Assembly (NCBI GenBank): GCA_958353395.1
Contig: CATWSG010000002.1
Location: forward strand, 107,281 to 171,280
DNA length: 64,000 nt
Direction of reading: 5' to 3'
From: an uncultured Collinsella sp.
GTDB taxonomy: Bacteria > Actinomycetota > Coriobacteriia > Coriobacteriales > Coriobacteriaceae
Positions 7,111 to 15,891 of this stretch are shown piece by piece. Within the stretch, counting starts at the first letter, position 1, and every line of letters begins with the position of its first letter. The notes below the pieces were generated by a model, which was not told where the DNA came from, ran no database searches, and was given only the letters and a program-made list of their open reading frames with translations. Position numbers and translations under genes: made by a program.

Positions 7111-8994
7111 ATGGGTACCCGCGAGCGACATATCGGCAACGCGGCCGCCCGATCCGCACCCGTGGCGGATCCCAGGGGCGGCAGGCTCTTCGCCATGCCG
7201 CGATTCCTTGTTGGCATAACACATCAGGTGTACCGCCACCGCGTCTTTGCTATCGCCGGTGTCATCACCGCGATGTTCCTCATGCTTTTGGCAGTCTTGC
7301 CGGCGCTGTTCGCCTTCGACCCCAAACTTTCTAACGCCGTGCCCGCCTATAGCGAGGTGTCCGAAGAGGTCGTGGATGCGCTCGTCTATTCGAGCTCTCT
7401 GCCGTTGCTTGTTGCCGCAATTGCATTTTCGATCTGGGGCGTATCGGTCTATCTGCGCTGTTTGGACTATGTGTTGCGCCGCCGTCTTGTTGCCATCGCC
7501 ACCATCTGCGCCCTGTGGATGATCGAAGTCATTCTCAAGTACAAGTCGTTCACGCCGTTCTATGCCACCGTGCTGTGGTACCTGTACTACGTGCCCATGA
7601 CACTCATTCCGCTGCTCTACCAGTTGTGTGGTTTGCGCCTTGCGGGCCTGGAGCAACACCGCCTGGGTCGCCGCTACTGCGCTGCGCTGTGGATTGTGGC
7701 TATCCTGCTTATCGGATTTGTGCTCACCAACGATTTTCACCAGCAGGTCTTCCACTTTGACCGTACAAGCGACACCTGGAGCAACGATTACACGTACGGC
7801 TGGGGTTATTTCGCCGTCCTCGTGTGGACGGCCTTTAACTTTGTGGCCTTTTTTATCCTGGTGGGCCGGTCCTCGTCCTTTCGCATTCAACGTTTCTCGG
7901 GCACGGCGGCGCTCGTGCTGCTGGGCGGCGCGTTCTTTGCCATCTCATATGCGTTGCGTGTGCCCTGGGCATGGAGGCTCAACTTCTCGCTCATCTATTG
8001 CGTCTTGTGCGTGGCGGCGATGGAAATCTGTCTCGATTGCGGTGTCATTCCGTCATATCACGACATCGCCGGCATTTTCGACACCTTGCCGCTTGACCTC
8101 AAAGTTCTAACGCGCGACCTGCAGGAAGTCTATGCCACGCCAGTGTCAAAGCCAATGCCGGTAGGCGTGCGCGAGGAGTTGCGGACCCAGGCGCACGGCC
8201 GCGCCCATGCCTTTGCCGTGGCGTCCGATCCCGATGTGATGTACCGTGCCTTTCCACTGCTGGGCGGATCGGCCCTGCTTGCCCAAGACGTGTCGGATCT
8301 CAACGAGCTTAACCGTGAATTGGCACATCGTCGCATGGAGCTGCAGCGTCAAAACGAGCTGCTCGCTGCCGACTACGACCTTAAGACGCACCTGGCAGAT
8401 CAAGAGGCCGAGACCTTGCTGGTCCAAGACGTGGACCAGGCGCTTGCCCGCGCGCTCGAAGGAATGTACGACCTGCTGAGCTCGCTGCCGCCGTTGACGG
8501 ACGAGGCGTCTTCGCACGAGCGTTACCGCATGCTGCAGCGCGCCAAGATGCTCGTCGCCTATTGCAAGCGCAAAGGGTCGCTCACGTTGGCACAGCACGG
8601 GGAGAGCGGTTTTGATCGCGACCGCATTCAGCTCATTGCTAACGAGCTCGCAAGCGACCTGCGCACCATCGATATCGATTGTGCCTCGATTATCGCCATA
8701 CGGCGCCCGATGCACGCCAGTACGGTAAGCGCCCTGTACGACTGCGTGTATGACTTTGCGTTTTTTGCCTACACCACCGACCGTCCGGCGCTTATGTATC
8801 ACTTGGGCGATCATGACCGATGCAGTGTCGAGCTGCGTGCCGCGCTTTTTTCCAACGATGATGCAGATCTTTCGCAGACACCTGCCGCGCAAGAGCTCGA
8901 AAGCGCTCTGCAAGAGCGCAACGTGGCATACCGCCTTGAGGGCGAGCCCGGCCAGCTGCGCATGATCGTCTTGATGCCGAGGGCGGGTGAGTGA
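7111..8994 (+). CDS. Multi-pass membrane protein with degenerate kinase-like C-terminus
   Basis: A 627-residue protein. The N-terminal ~330 residues hold about eight hydrophobic segments arranged like the N-terminal membrane region of 7TM histidine kinases. Next comes a coiled-coil-like stretch (NELNRELAHRRMELQRQNEL), then a cytosolic domain. No H-box histidine and no N- or G-box is recognisable, so it is unlikely to be an active kinase. It is co-directional and almost contiguous with a histidine kinase (stop at 8994, next ATG at 8997) and a NarL-type regulator, suggesting a sensory partner for them. The start is uncertain: 7111 follows a TACACT box by only 9 bp (possible leaderless mRNA), and ATG 7195 is an alternative. 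Confidence 0.7.
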   Translation: MGTRERHIGNAAARSAPVADPRGGRLFAMPRFLVGITHQVYRHRVFAIAGVITAMFLMLLAVLPALFAFDPKLSNAVPAYSEVSEEVVDALVYSSSLPLLVAAIAFSIWGVSVYLRCLDYVLRRRLVAIATICALWMIEVILKYKSFTPFYATVLWYLYYVPMTLIPLLYQLCGLRLAGLEQHRLGRRYCAALWIVAILLIGFVLTNDFHQQVFHFDRTSDTWSNDYTYGWGYFAVLVWTAFNFVAFFILVGRSSSFRIQRFSGTAALVLLGGAFFAISYALRVPWAWRLNFSLIYCVLCVAAMEICLDCGVIPSYHDIAGIFDTLPLDLKVLTRDLQEVYATPVSKPMPVGVREELRTQAHGRAHAFAVASDPDVMYRAFPLLGGSALLAQDVSDLNELNRELAHRRMELQRQNELLAADYDLKTHLADQEAETLLVQDVDQALARALEGMYDLLSSLPPLTDEASSHERYRMLQRAKMLVAYCKRKGSLTLAQHGESGFDRDRIQLIANELASDLRTIDIDCASIIAIRRPMHASTVSALYDCVYDFAFFAYTTDRPALMYHLGDHDRCSVELRAALFSNDDADLSQTPAAQELESALQERNVAYRLEGEPGQLRMIVLMPRAGE

Positions 8995-8996
8995 CG

Positions 8997-10490
8997 ATGC
9001 AGATTTCGCTCATCCTTCCCCAAATCGTTGCGCTCGATGTTGTCTTTGCCCTGGCTGCGTGTCTGCAGACGATCCACGTCCCGCTCATCGCATCGCGCCG
9101 CTTGTCCTATAACCGTAAGGTGATTTGTGCCTACGAGGCGAGCCTTGTGCTTCACCTAGTTATTTCGGCGCTCATCTTGTTCGCGTCATCTGGCTCGTAT
9201 CTGGTGGCGCCGCTTGACGTTTGCGCCAAGGCAATGGGCGGAGCGTTGTGGCTCAATGCCGCAATCTTTGCCTATGGCGTGGTACTTATGGTGCACTATC
9301 GTCGCCTCGTCATGCTGGCCGAACTGTTGCTCGTTGTCGCCGTCACACCACCGGTGGTTTTTGCCATGGGCTCGGCGTGGACCGTTGTCCTTATCGCAGA
9401 GGGAGCGTTTTTCCTGTTCCGCTCCATTGCGGCGCTCTTGATGGATGTCCGCAACCGCCAGGAGGATATCACCGCGTTCTCGACGATCGAAACCATCAAC
9501 GTGATTCCCGTGGGCATCCTGTATCTGGACCCGAGGGGCCGTCCGCTGCTCATGAACCGCTGCATGCGAAAAAACCTGGTGGAGCTTCATATGCCCACCG
9601 ACCTAGGCGATATGAGCGGTACATGGAACGACCTGCGCAAACTCAGCATGCAAATGCCCGAAAGCAGCCAGAACCGCGTGCGGATTAATCTGGACCGCTT
9701 TGGTGAGGCGCGGGCGGTGGTCGAGGTTTCTCCCGCCGAGATTCGCTTGTTTGTGCACGATGACGTTATGGTTTCGGGCCGCCTCTTCGAGCGCATTATC
9801 GGCCTGGATGTAACAGAGTATGCGCATGCCCATGATCGCCTGGCGCAAGCCAACCACCTGCTTGAGCTTGCGGGCCAAGAGCTCCAAGCCCAGATCGAAG
9901 AAGTCAAAAAAGTTGCTGACAATGCGGCCTATCTGCGTATGCGCGCTCGCGTGCACGACGTGATCGGGCAGCGCCTGTCCATCCTCCATCGTTATCTGGA
10001 GGAGGGGCGCCTGGATGACGAGTCACTCGAGCAGATCGACCCGCTGCTGCGCTCAATCGCTGCCGATCTGCGCAGCGGGGGCGACACCGAACCGGTAGAG
10101 CAACTGGGCGATATCGTCCATGCCTTTGGCCTGGTGAGCGTGCAGATCGATGTGGAGGGCGAGCTGCCAAGCGACGCGCGTGTCGCCGCAGCCTTTCTGC
10201 AGATTATCCGCGAGGCCTCGACCAATGCCACCAAGCATGCACAGGCGCATCGGGTCCACGTGCGTCTGTGGCAGGAGACGTCGGAAGACGGTGCTGTTGC
10301 GCGGGTGACCGTTTCTAACGACGGCGCGCCTGCACCCGTATCGTATCGCGAGGGAACGGGTATCCCAGGTATGAGGCATGTCGCACAGAATCTGGGCGGC
10401 AGCCTGGAAGTCCACACCGCCCCGCCCTTCACGCTTACGGTGTCCATCCCGCTCGCCTCCAGCGCCACGGTCCAAAGGAGAAGTTCATGA
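8997..10490 (+). CDS. Sensor histidine kinase, NarX/DesK-like
   Basis: A 497-residue membrane kinase. About five hydrophobic segments fill residues 1-150, a PAS-like region follows (VIPVGILYLDPRGRPLLMN near 170), then a coiled coil. The phosphoacceptor is probably His320 in RARVHDVIGQRLS. The ATP-binding region shows REASTNATKHAQA (N-box) and GTGIPGMRHVAQNLGG (G-box). This is the layout of kinases paired with NarL/LuxR-type regulators, and such a gene follows with an ATGA overlap. The ATG at 8997 is used; a GTG at 8991 overlaps the previous stop. The stimulus is unknown. Confidence 0.88.
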   Translation: MQISLILPQIVALDVVFALAACLQTIHVPLIASRRLSYNRKVICAYEASLVLHLVISALILFASSGSYLVAPLDVCAKAMGGALWLNAAIFAYGVVLMVHYRRLVMLAELLLVVAVTPPVVFAMGSAWTVVLIAEGAFFLFRSIAALLMDVRNRQEDITAFSTIETINVIPVGILYLDPRGRPLLMNRCMRKNLVELHMPTDLGDMSGTWNDLRKLSMQMPESSQNRVRINLDRFGEARAVVEVSPAEIRLFVHDDVMVSGRLFERIIGLDVTEYAHAHDRLAQANHLLELAGQELQAQIEEVKKVADNAAYLRMRARVHDVIGQRLSILHRYLEEGRLDDESLEQIDPLLRSIAADLRSGGDTEPVEQLGDIVHAFGLVSVQIDVEGELPSDARVAAAFLQIIREASTNATKHAQAHRVHVRLWQETSEDGAVARVTVSNDGAPAPVSYREGTGIPGMRHVAQNLGGSLEVHTAPPFTLTVSIPLASSATVQRRSS

Positions 10491-11107
10491 TTCGCGTGTT
10501 AATCGTCGAAGACCAGGCTATCTTGCGCGAGAGCCTCGCGCGCTCCGTCGGCGACCAGCCCGATATGACCGTTGTTTCCGCCATTGCCGATGCTTCCGAG
10601 GCCTTGGGTGTCGCGCTCAAGGAGCGCCCGGACATGATACTGATGGACGTATGCACCGAGCATGATTCCAACGGCATCGTGGCGGCGGCGCGCATTAAAG
10701 AACAACTGCCCGAGTGCCGCGTCATTATCATGACGGGTATGCCCGAAATCACCTTTGTGGACCAGGCGCGCGAGGCGGGCGTCGACAGCTTTGTGTACAA
10801 GAACGTCGGTATCGACGAGCTATTCGCCGTGATGCGCTCCACGCTGGCGGGTTACTACACGTTTCCCAAGCCGCCCGAGAGCATCTTCTCGGGCACGGCG
10901 GCCCTCGACGATGTCGAGCTGTCGATCTTGCGCCTTGCCTGCGAGGGTAAGAGCCGCCGCGAGATCGCGGCCGAGCTGTTTATGAGCGAGGGCACCATCA
11001 AACGCCGCATCTCGGAGATTCTCAATAAGACCGGCTACGACAACATCATGCGCTTGGCCGTGCGCGCAGTAACGGAGGGCAGCATCGTTCCCAACATGGA
11101 GCGCTAG
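10487..11107 (+). CDS. Response regulator, NarL/FixJ family
   Basis: A 206-residue regulator. The receiver domain begins IRVLIVEDQ, with the phosphoacceptor Asp54 in ILMDV, and a LuxR-type helix-turn-helix occupies roughly residues 140-200 (SRREIAAELFMSEGTIKRR). It overlaps the upstream kinase by four bases (ATGA), so the two are co-translated and form a cognate pair with the membrane protein at 7111. Target genes cannot be told from the window. A strong terminator follows at 11132. Confidence 0.93.
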   Translation: MIRVLIVEDQAILRESLARSVGDQPDMTVVSAIADASEALGVALKERPDMILMDVCTEHDSNGIVAAARIKEQLPECRVIIMTGMPEITFVDQAREAGVDSFVYKNVGIDELFAVMRSTLAGYYTFPKPPESIFSGTAALDDVELSILRLACEGKSRREIAAELFMSEGTIKRRISEILNKTGYDNIMRLAVRAVTEGSIVPNMER

Positions 11108-11131
11108 CGCTCGTTACGCATCGGCATAAAG

Positions 11132-11167
11132 CGGCGGGGCCGCAGGATCAACTCCTGCGGCCCCGCC
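11132..11167. terminator. Bidirectional terminator between convergent genes
   Basis: GGCGGGGCCGCAGGA (11132-11146) pairs perfectly with TCCTGCGGCCCCGCC (11153-11167), between the response regulator and the minus-strand lipoprotein gene. Confidence 0.8.
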
Positions 11168-11217
11168 TGGCAAGTGCGCGGATGTGTCCGCCAATCCGCG
11201 GCTGATGTTACGTGTCG

Positions 11218-12060
11218 CTACGCGATGGTCGCGGTGTAGGAGGCGACGTCCTCATAGGAATCGGTCAGGTAGGCGTCGATGCCGATGGTCGTATTGACGA
11301 GGTCGTCAAGGCTGTCAAGCTCGCCGCTCGAGAACGTGAATTCCTCGGTGGCGTTGGTGCCGGGCATCAGGTGAGCCGAGAACCAGGGTTCCTTCATGGT
11401 GCCGTTGACGTTGGTCTTGCCAGAAGGAGCGTAGAAGGTCAGGTCCTTGTCGCTCTTGTTGGTGATGTTGACGACAAAGCCGATGTCGCCCCAGTCGTCC
11501 TTGAACTTCTCGGTGATGGTGATGGTGCACAGGTCGTCATCGGCGACGGTGACGGCGGGGGAGATTTCGATGCTCTGGACGTCGTCGTCTTCGACGGCCT
11601 CATCGATCTCTTCTTCCTTCTCGGCGTTCTCGCGATCCTTCTTCACCGTACCGGACAGATCCTTGTCGGACTTCGTAAAGATAAGCTTGTCGCCTTCCAC
11701 CTCCAGGACGAGCTTGTCGTCCTTGAGCTTCAGGTCGTGCGACTCATCTTCGGCGGTAATCGTTACGGTGGTGGCGTCCTTGGCCTCCCATTTCAGGTCG
11801 GCGACCTCAAGGAACATGTCGAGGACGCCCGTGCCGTCTTCGTCGAGGATCAGGATGCAGTTGAGGCCCCACTCCTTGAGCATATCCATGTACTCATCGG
11901 TGAGCTCTTCGCCGTCCAAGGTTCCACCCGAGTACTGCCAGCTGCCGACGAAGTTGGCCTTGGGGTCTTTGCCGCCGCCGCTGCAGCCCGTCAGGGCAAA
12001 GGCGAGCGCCAGGACGCATGTCAGAAATGCGAGTACGGACTTTTTGAACGTTGTCTTCAT
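11218..12060 (-). CDS. Lipoprotein with DUF5067-like C-terminal domain
   Basis: A 280-residue secreted lipoprotein. Residues 1-24 form a lipoprotein signal peptide with the lipobox LTGC followed by SGGG. A central lipocalin-like region (VGSWQYSGGTL) and an acidic linker near 160-180 lead to a C-terminal segment with KFKDDWGDIGFVVNITNKS, resembling extracellular DUF5067-type immunoglobulin-like domains. The start at 12060 has GGAGGACACC directly upstream, which excludes longer in-frame starts. The gene is downstream of the SPFH/zinc-ribbon genes on the same strand and may share their transcript. Function unknown. Confidence 0.8.
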   Translation of the reverse strand: MKTTFKKSVLAFLTCVLALAFALTGCSGGGKDPKANFVGSWQYSGGTLDGEELTDEYMDMLKEWGLNCILILDEDGTGVLDMFLEVADLKWEAKDATTVTITAEDESHDLKLKDDKLVLEVEGDKLIFTKSDKDLSGTVKKDRENAEKEEEIDEAVEDDDVQSIEISPAVTVADDDLCTITITEKFKDDWGDIGFVVNITNKSDKDLTFYAPSGKTNVNGTMKEPWFSAHLMPGTNATEEFTFSSGELDSLDDLVNTTIGIDAYLTDSYEDVASYTATIA

Positions 12061-12139
12061 GGTGTCCTCCTTCATCGAACGAAACCCATAGAAGCAAATG
12101 CGGGGGTGGCGGATTCCCCGCTCATTACCAGTTAGGGCG

Positions 12140-13381
12140 CTAGGGCCTGGGCGTTCCGCAGTTGCTGCAGAACTTGCCGCCGTTTTCGCTACCGCAGTTG
12201 GGGCAGAACCACTTGGCCGGTGCGGGGGCGGGCGCGGGACTGCCGCACTCGGAGCAGAACTTGCCGGTGTTGGTGGCACCGCAGCTGCAGGTCCACGTGC
12301 CGGCCGCGGGTGCGGCGGCGGGGGCCGGTGCGGGGGCGGGCGCCGGAGCCGGCTGCGGGGCGGCCTGCTGCTGTGCCTGGCCGGCGGCGAACAGCTGGCT
12401 GGCATTCATGCCGCCCATGCCACCTGCCATGCCCATGCCCATAAAGCCGGCCATTGCGCCGTTGGGGTTAGCGGCCGCCGCGCGCATCGCGTCGCTCTGG
12501 GCGCTGGCGATGTTGGCTGCCGCCATGGTGGGATCGCGCATGACCGCGGCCTTCTGCAGGTCCTTGATCATCTGCTCGTCTTCTTGCGAGGCGGCGATGG
12601 AGTTAACGCCAAAGCTTACGATCTCAACGCCGCGCAGGTCACGCCAGTCGGCCGAGAGGACCTCGTTGAGCGCGCGGGCGAGCTCGGTGGTGTGGCCGGG
12701 GATGGCACTGTAGCGGATGCCCATCTCCGAGATCTTGGCAAAGGCGGGCTGCAGGGCGGTGAGCAGCTCGGACTTAAGCTGACTGTCGATCTTGTCGCGC
12801 GTGTAGCTATCGGTCACGTTGCCGCATACGTTGGTGTAGAACAGCAGCGGGTTGGTGATGCGGTACGAATACTCGCCGTTGCAGCGCACGGAGATGTCGA
12901 CGTCCAGACCAATGTTGTTATCGACCACGCGGAAGGGCACGGGCGAGGCGGTGCCGTACTTGTTGCCGATGATCTCCTTGGTGTTGATGAAGTAGACGCG
13001 CTGGTCCTTGCCCGCGTCGCCGCCAAAGGTAAAGCGGCTGCCGATATTGGCGAAGGTCTCCTTGATGGAATCGCCCAGGTTGCCGCTAAAGACGCTCGGC
13101 TCGCTGCCGGTATCGAAGACGAACTCACCGGGCTCCAGCGCGACTTCGATGATCTTGCCGTTTTGCACCACGAGCATGCCCTGGCCGTCGTTGACGGCGA
13201 TGACCGAGCCGTTGGAGATGACGTTGTCCTCGCCGCGCGTGTTGGAGCTGCGGCCACCGGTACGTTTGCTGCCCTTGCAGGCCAAGACGTCAGCAGGCAT
13301 CGATTCGCAGTAGATAAATTCCTTCCACTGGTCGGCCATGACGCCGCCAGCAGCACCCAATCCAGCTTTCAAGAGTCCCAT
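12140..13381 (-). CDS. SPFH-domain protein with C-terminal zinc ribbons (YdjI-like)
   Basis: A 413-residue cytosolic protein. Residues ~40-290 look like the SPFH/band-7-like domain of the B. subtilis YdjI group (virion-core-protein-like). A Met/Ala/Gly-rich stretch follows (~320-345), then a Pro-Ala linker, and two zinc ribbons at the C-terminus (WTCSCGATNTGKFCSECG and WFCPNCGSENGGKFCSNCG). Related proteins in Bacillus sit in an operon with a PspA homologue and take part in envelope-stress responses; no PspA homologue is seen here. It is followed by the lipoprotein and preceded by two further zinc-ribbon genes on the same strand. Confidence 0.82.
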   Translation of the reverse strand: MGLLKAGLGAAGGVMADQWKEFIYCESMPADVLACKGSKRTGGRSSNTRGEDNVISNGSVIAVNDGQGMLVVQNGKIIEVALEPGEFVFDTGSEPSVFSGNLGDSIKETFANIGSRFTFGGDAGKDQRVYFINTKEIIGNKYGTASPVPFRVVDNNIGLDVDISVRCNGEYSYRITNPLLFYTNVCGNVTDSYTRDKIDSQLKSELLTALQPAFAKISEMGIRYSAIPGHTTELARALNEVLSADWRDLRGVEIVSFGVNSIAASQEDEQMIKDLQKAAVMRDPTMAAANIASAQSDAMRAAAANPNGAMAGFMGMGMAGGMGGMNASQLFAAGQAQQQAAPQPAPAPAPAPAPAAAPAAGTWTCSCGATNTGKFCSECGSPAPAPAPAKWFCPNCGSENGGKFCSNCGTPRP

Positions 13382-13429
13382 GGTGATCTTCCTTTCTCGT
13401 CAAAGGCCGGGTGGTATTGGTCAGAATGG

Positions 13430-14752
13430 CTAATCGTCCTTGTTGTCCTTCATGACAACGGTGGTCTCGGTGTGGCTGAAGGTGTCGTGCTTCTCGGTCA
13501 GGTCGAGCTCGCCGCAGTAGCAGTCGGCGTGGGTGGCCTCGTTGGCCGTCTTGAGCTGGCCTACCAGCAGCACGTCTGCGATGATCACGATGATCAGCGG
13601 CGCGATGACGTTGATGAGGATGCCCTCGACATCAAAGGTGAGGTAATCCGGATCGAAGGCGTTCTCGCCCATAAAGAGAATCTGGGAAAGGACAAATCCG
13701 ATCACGAAGAACAGCACCGAGGCGATGGCGAGCTTGGGCTTGGAGCAGGGGAGCTCGCCGACCAAGCGGCCGGTCTGGCCGTTCATGGCAAACAGGTAGC
13801 TCTTGCCGTTCCACGAGGTGGAGAGCATCCAGACGGGGAACAGGGCGTAGTCGCTGTCTTCCCAGGTGTAGTCGAGCTGCTTGCTTTCGACCGTGGCATC
13901 GTCGTATTCGTCGACGACGGTCTCGCGCAGGGCCGAGATTGTGCTTTCTTCCATACGGCGTTCGGCGCGCGCCTTGCAGGTCTCGCAGTCCTCGTCGTAA
14001 CGGTTGGCGATGTAGCCGGGCATATATGCGACCGAGAACGGGCGCAGCGCGTCGTAGTCAAACGGCTCGATGGCATCCATGTGGCCGTCGGGCATCTTGG
14101 ACGATCCGTCGACGGGCACGCGCTTAAACGAGATATTGCCCTTGCGATAGGCATCGTAGTGGTCGGTGGTCGTGACGGTGCGGTCGGATTCCTCGGTCAC
14201 GGTCTCGTTGGTCGCGTCAAAGTACACTTCGCCGTCAACGCGGGCGCCGTAGAGCCAAAACGGCACGTAGACACCTTGGACCTCGTCGATGTGGTTGCCG
14301 GTGACAAAGCTCTTGGGCAGCAAGATCTTGCCCTTGTAGTGTTCCTTGAGTGCGGCCGTGACGTCATCGCGCCCGAGCTTAAACGGAATTACTAGGTCGG
14401 GCGAGAAGTCGCCCGAGAGCTGGCCGGGCGCCACGGCGGAGTTGCCGCAGTACGGGCAGGTGGTGACGGCGACGGTGCCGTCGGACACGAGCTCGGCGCC
14501 GCACGACGAGCAGATGTAGCCGGCGTTTTGGGCGAGCTCCTGCACCGCGTCGTCGGCGACGGGCTTGGGCGTTGCGGCTGCCGCATCGGCTTTGGCGTCG
14601 GCCTTGTCCTGGCGCTCGCGATAGAGGGCCTCGACTTCTTCGACTTCAAAGCGCGAGTCACAGTAGTCGCAGACGAGCTTTTGCTCGGCGCTTGCAAAAT
14701 GCAAGGGGCCACCGCAGGCAGGGCACTGATAGTTAACGCTCTCGAAGGCCAT
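13430..14752 (-). CDS. Zinc-ribbon membrane protein (YdjG-like)
   Basis: A 440-residue protein. Two zinc-ribbon modules open it (YQCPACGGPLHF with VCDYCDSRF; YICSSCGAEL with TTCPYCGNS), followed by a soluble domain containing KSFVTGNHIDEVQGVYVPFW and a CETCKARAE segment. Two hydrophobic segments near 345-365 and 385-410 should anchor it in the membrane. This arrangement matches the YdjG-like proteins found beside SPFH proteins. The neighbouring gene order supports a membrane complex of SPFH plus zinc-ribbon proteins. No enzymatic activity is suggested. Confidence 0.75.
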   Translation of the reverse strand: MAFESVNYQCPACGGPLHFASAEQKLVCDYCDSRFEVEEVEALYRERQDKADAKADAAAATPKPVADDAVQELAQNAGYICSSCGAELVSDGTVAVTTCPYCGNSAVAPGQLSGDFSPDLVIPFKLGRDDVTAALKEHYKGKILLPKSFVTGNHIDEVQGVYVPFWLYGARVDGEVYFDATNETVTEESDRTVTTTDHYDAYRKGNISFKRVPVDGSSKMPDGHMDAIEPFDYDALRPFSVAYMPGYIANRYDEDCETCKARAERRMEESTISALRETVVDEYDDATVESKQLDYTWEDSDYALFPVWMLSTSWNGKSYLFAMNGQTGRLVGELPCSKPKLAIASVLFFVIGFVLSQILFMGENAFDPDYLTFDVEGILINVIAPLIIVIIADVLLVGQLKTANEATHADCYCGELDLTEKHDTFSHTETTVVMKDNKDD

Positions 14753-14776
14753 GATCGGTCCTTTCGCTGCCGGAGG

Positions 14777-15514
14777 CTATGCGCCGATGGCGCCGCCGCA
14801 GTATTCGCAGCGCCCACTGGCATCGGGAATGGTGGTGGCTCCGCAGAAGGGGCAGGTCACCGCGGTCTTGGGGGCCTTGGCGGCCACGACGCTGTCGCGC
14901 GTCTCCTGGCGCAGCTGCACCAGCGCGTCGCGGACCTCGGTTGCCTGGCGCTTGGCCTCGCGGTATTCGATGGAGCCGCGCTGATCGATGGTGGAGTCGT
15001 TCACGCGCAGGTTGATCTCGGTAAAGTACGGCGTGTTGACGTGGATGGTCAGGTTAAAGTCGTAATCCAGGTCGTAGCGCGGCGGGTTGTAGCTCTCGCG
15101 CTCGCCGTCCTTGGTCTCGCGATAGATCTCGGTGCGATGCTCGTCGATATCCATATCGCAGCCGAGTACCTGCGAGAACTCGATGATGTCGGGATTGGCG
15201 TCGCGCCAGCGGCTCTGCGAAGTGATGATCAGCAGGCCCGCGTCCTCATCGAGCATAATATTGGTGCGCCCGGCAGAAAGCGTGCGCGTGGGGTTGAACG
15301 AAGACAGGCGTTCGGCGTTGGCCTCGCGGTAGGCGAGTTGCTCACGGATGTCGTCCGCGGTGCTGGAGCGATAGCCGTGAAAGTAGGGGGAGAGCTTGCC
15401 GGCGCACTCTTTGCACAGGTAGCCTTCATTGATTTTTGTCTTACCTAGAAGTCCCAGCGCGGTACCGCAAATCGCGCACTCTTTCTTCTCGAACATCTTG
15501 TCAAAGAAGCCCAT
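14777..15514 (-). CDS. DUF4428 domain protein with C-terminal zinc ribbon
   Basis: A 245-residue protein. The N-terminus MFEKKECAICG, with a second CKEC pair near residue 35, is typical of DUF4428, a small treble-clef-like zinc domain. The C-terminus ends in another zinc ribbon (CPFCGATTI with CEYCGG). The middle contains beta-rich sequence resembling PH-like domains. It is the first gene of the minus-strand cluster reaching the lipoprotein at 11218, with 24 bp to the next gene. Function unknown; the shared zinc ribbons suggest the three proteins act together. Confidence 0.78.
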   Translation of the reverse strand: MGFFDKMFEKKECAICGTALGLLGKTKINEGYLCKECAGKLSPYFHGYRSSTADDIREQLAYREANAERLSSFNPTRTLSAGRTNIMLDEDAGLLIITSQSRWRDANPDIIEFSQVLGCDMDIDEHRTEIYRETKDGERESYNPPRYDLDYDFNLTIHVNTPYFTEINLRVNDSTIDQRGSIEYREAKRQATEVRDALVQLRQETRDSVVAAKAPKTAVTCPFCGATTIPDASGRCEYCGGAIGA

Positions 15515-15891
15515 GGCTGCCTCCCATCAACTGGTAGCGTGTGTCACTTTTGATGATGGGGGAGTGCGCGATCCTTCGCGATACCCAGACGGCTCAACGA
15601 GTCTCCACAACTGGGACAGATGGCCCATTTTTGACTAGTCATTGGGGACGTTCTTAAACGACTAGTCGCTGGGCGCCACTCATTGGGGACGTACTTAAAT
15701 GAGTGGTAGTTGGAGACACTCCTTGCCGAGCTTGAGGCCGCGCGTGTCCCTTCTGGTCCATGAGGCTCAAAACCGCGGCGTGATGTGGACGGCTGGGGTC
15801 AAATTTGCAGCATTTCGAGCTCGGCTTCGATATTGAGACTGGTTCTTTATTAAAATAGATTTCCAGACAATTGAGCGGCTTGGGGTTAACC
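15515..15891. repeat. Divergent intergenic region with P5 hairpins
   Basis: No gene is visible in these 377 bp between divergent genes. Two P5 hairpins lie at 15633-15667 and 15677-15706. The remainder (15710-15890) becomes AT-richer toward the LuxR gene and should hold its promoter; no clear -35/-10 pair was assigned. Confidence 0.6.
15633..15706. repeat. Hairpin repeat family P5, two tandem copies
   Basis: The core CATTGGGGACGT-N2-TTAAATG recurs with flanks that pair: GACTAGT/ACTAGTC in the first copy and CCACT/AGTGG in the second. Further copies are at 21730 and 45180. Confidence 0.65.

Noticed and set aside
12098..14395. A 765-codon plus-strand open frame
   Set aside because: It lies antisense to the SPFH and zinc-ribbon genes, whose motifs and ribosome sites are convincing. 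High GC content makes long antisense frames common here.
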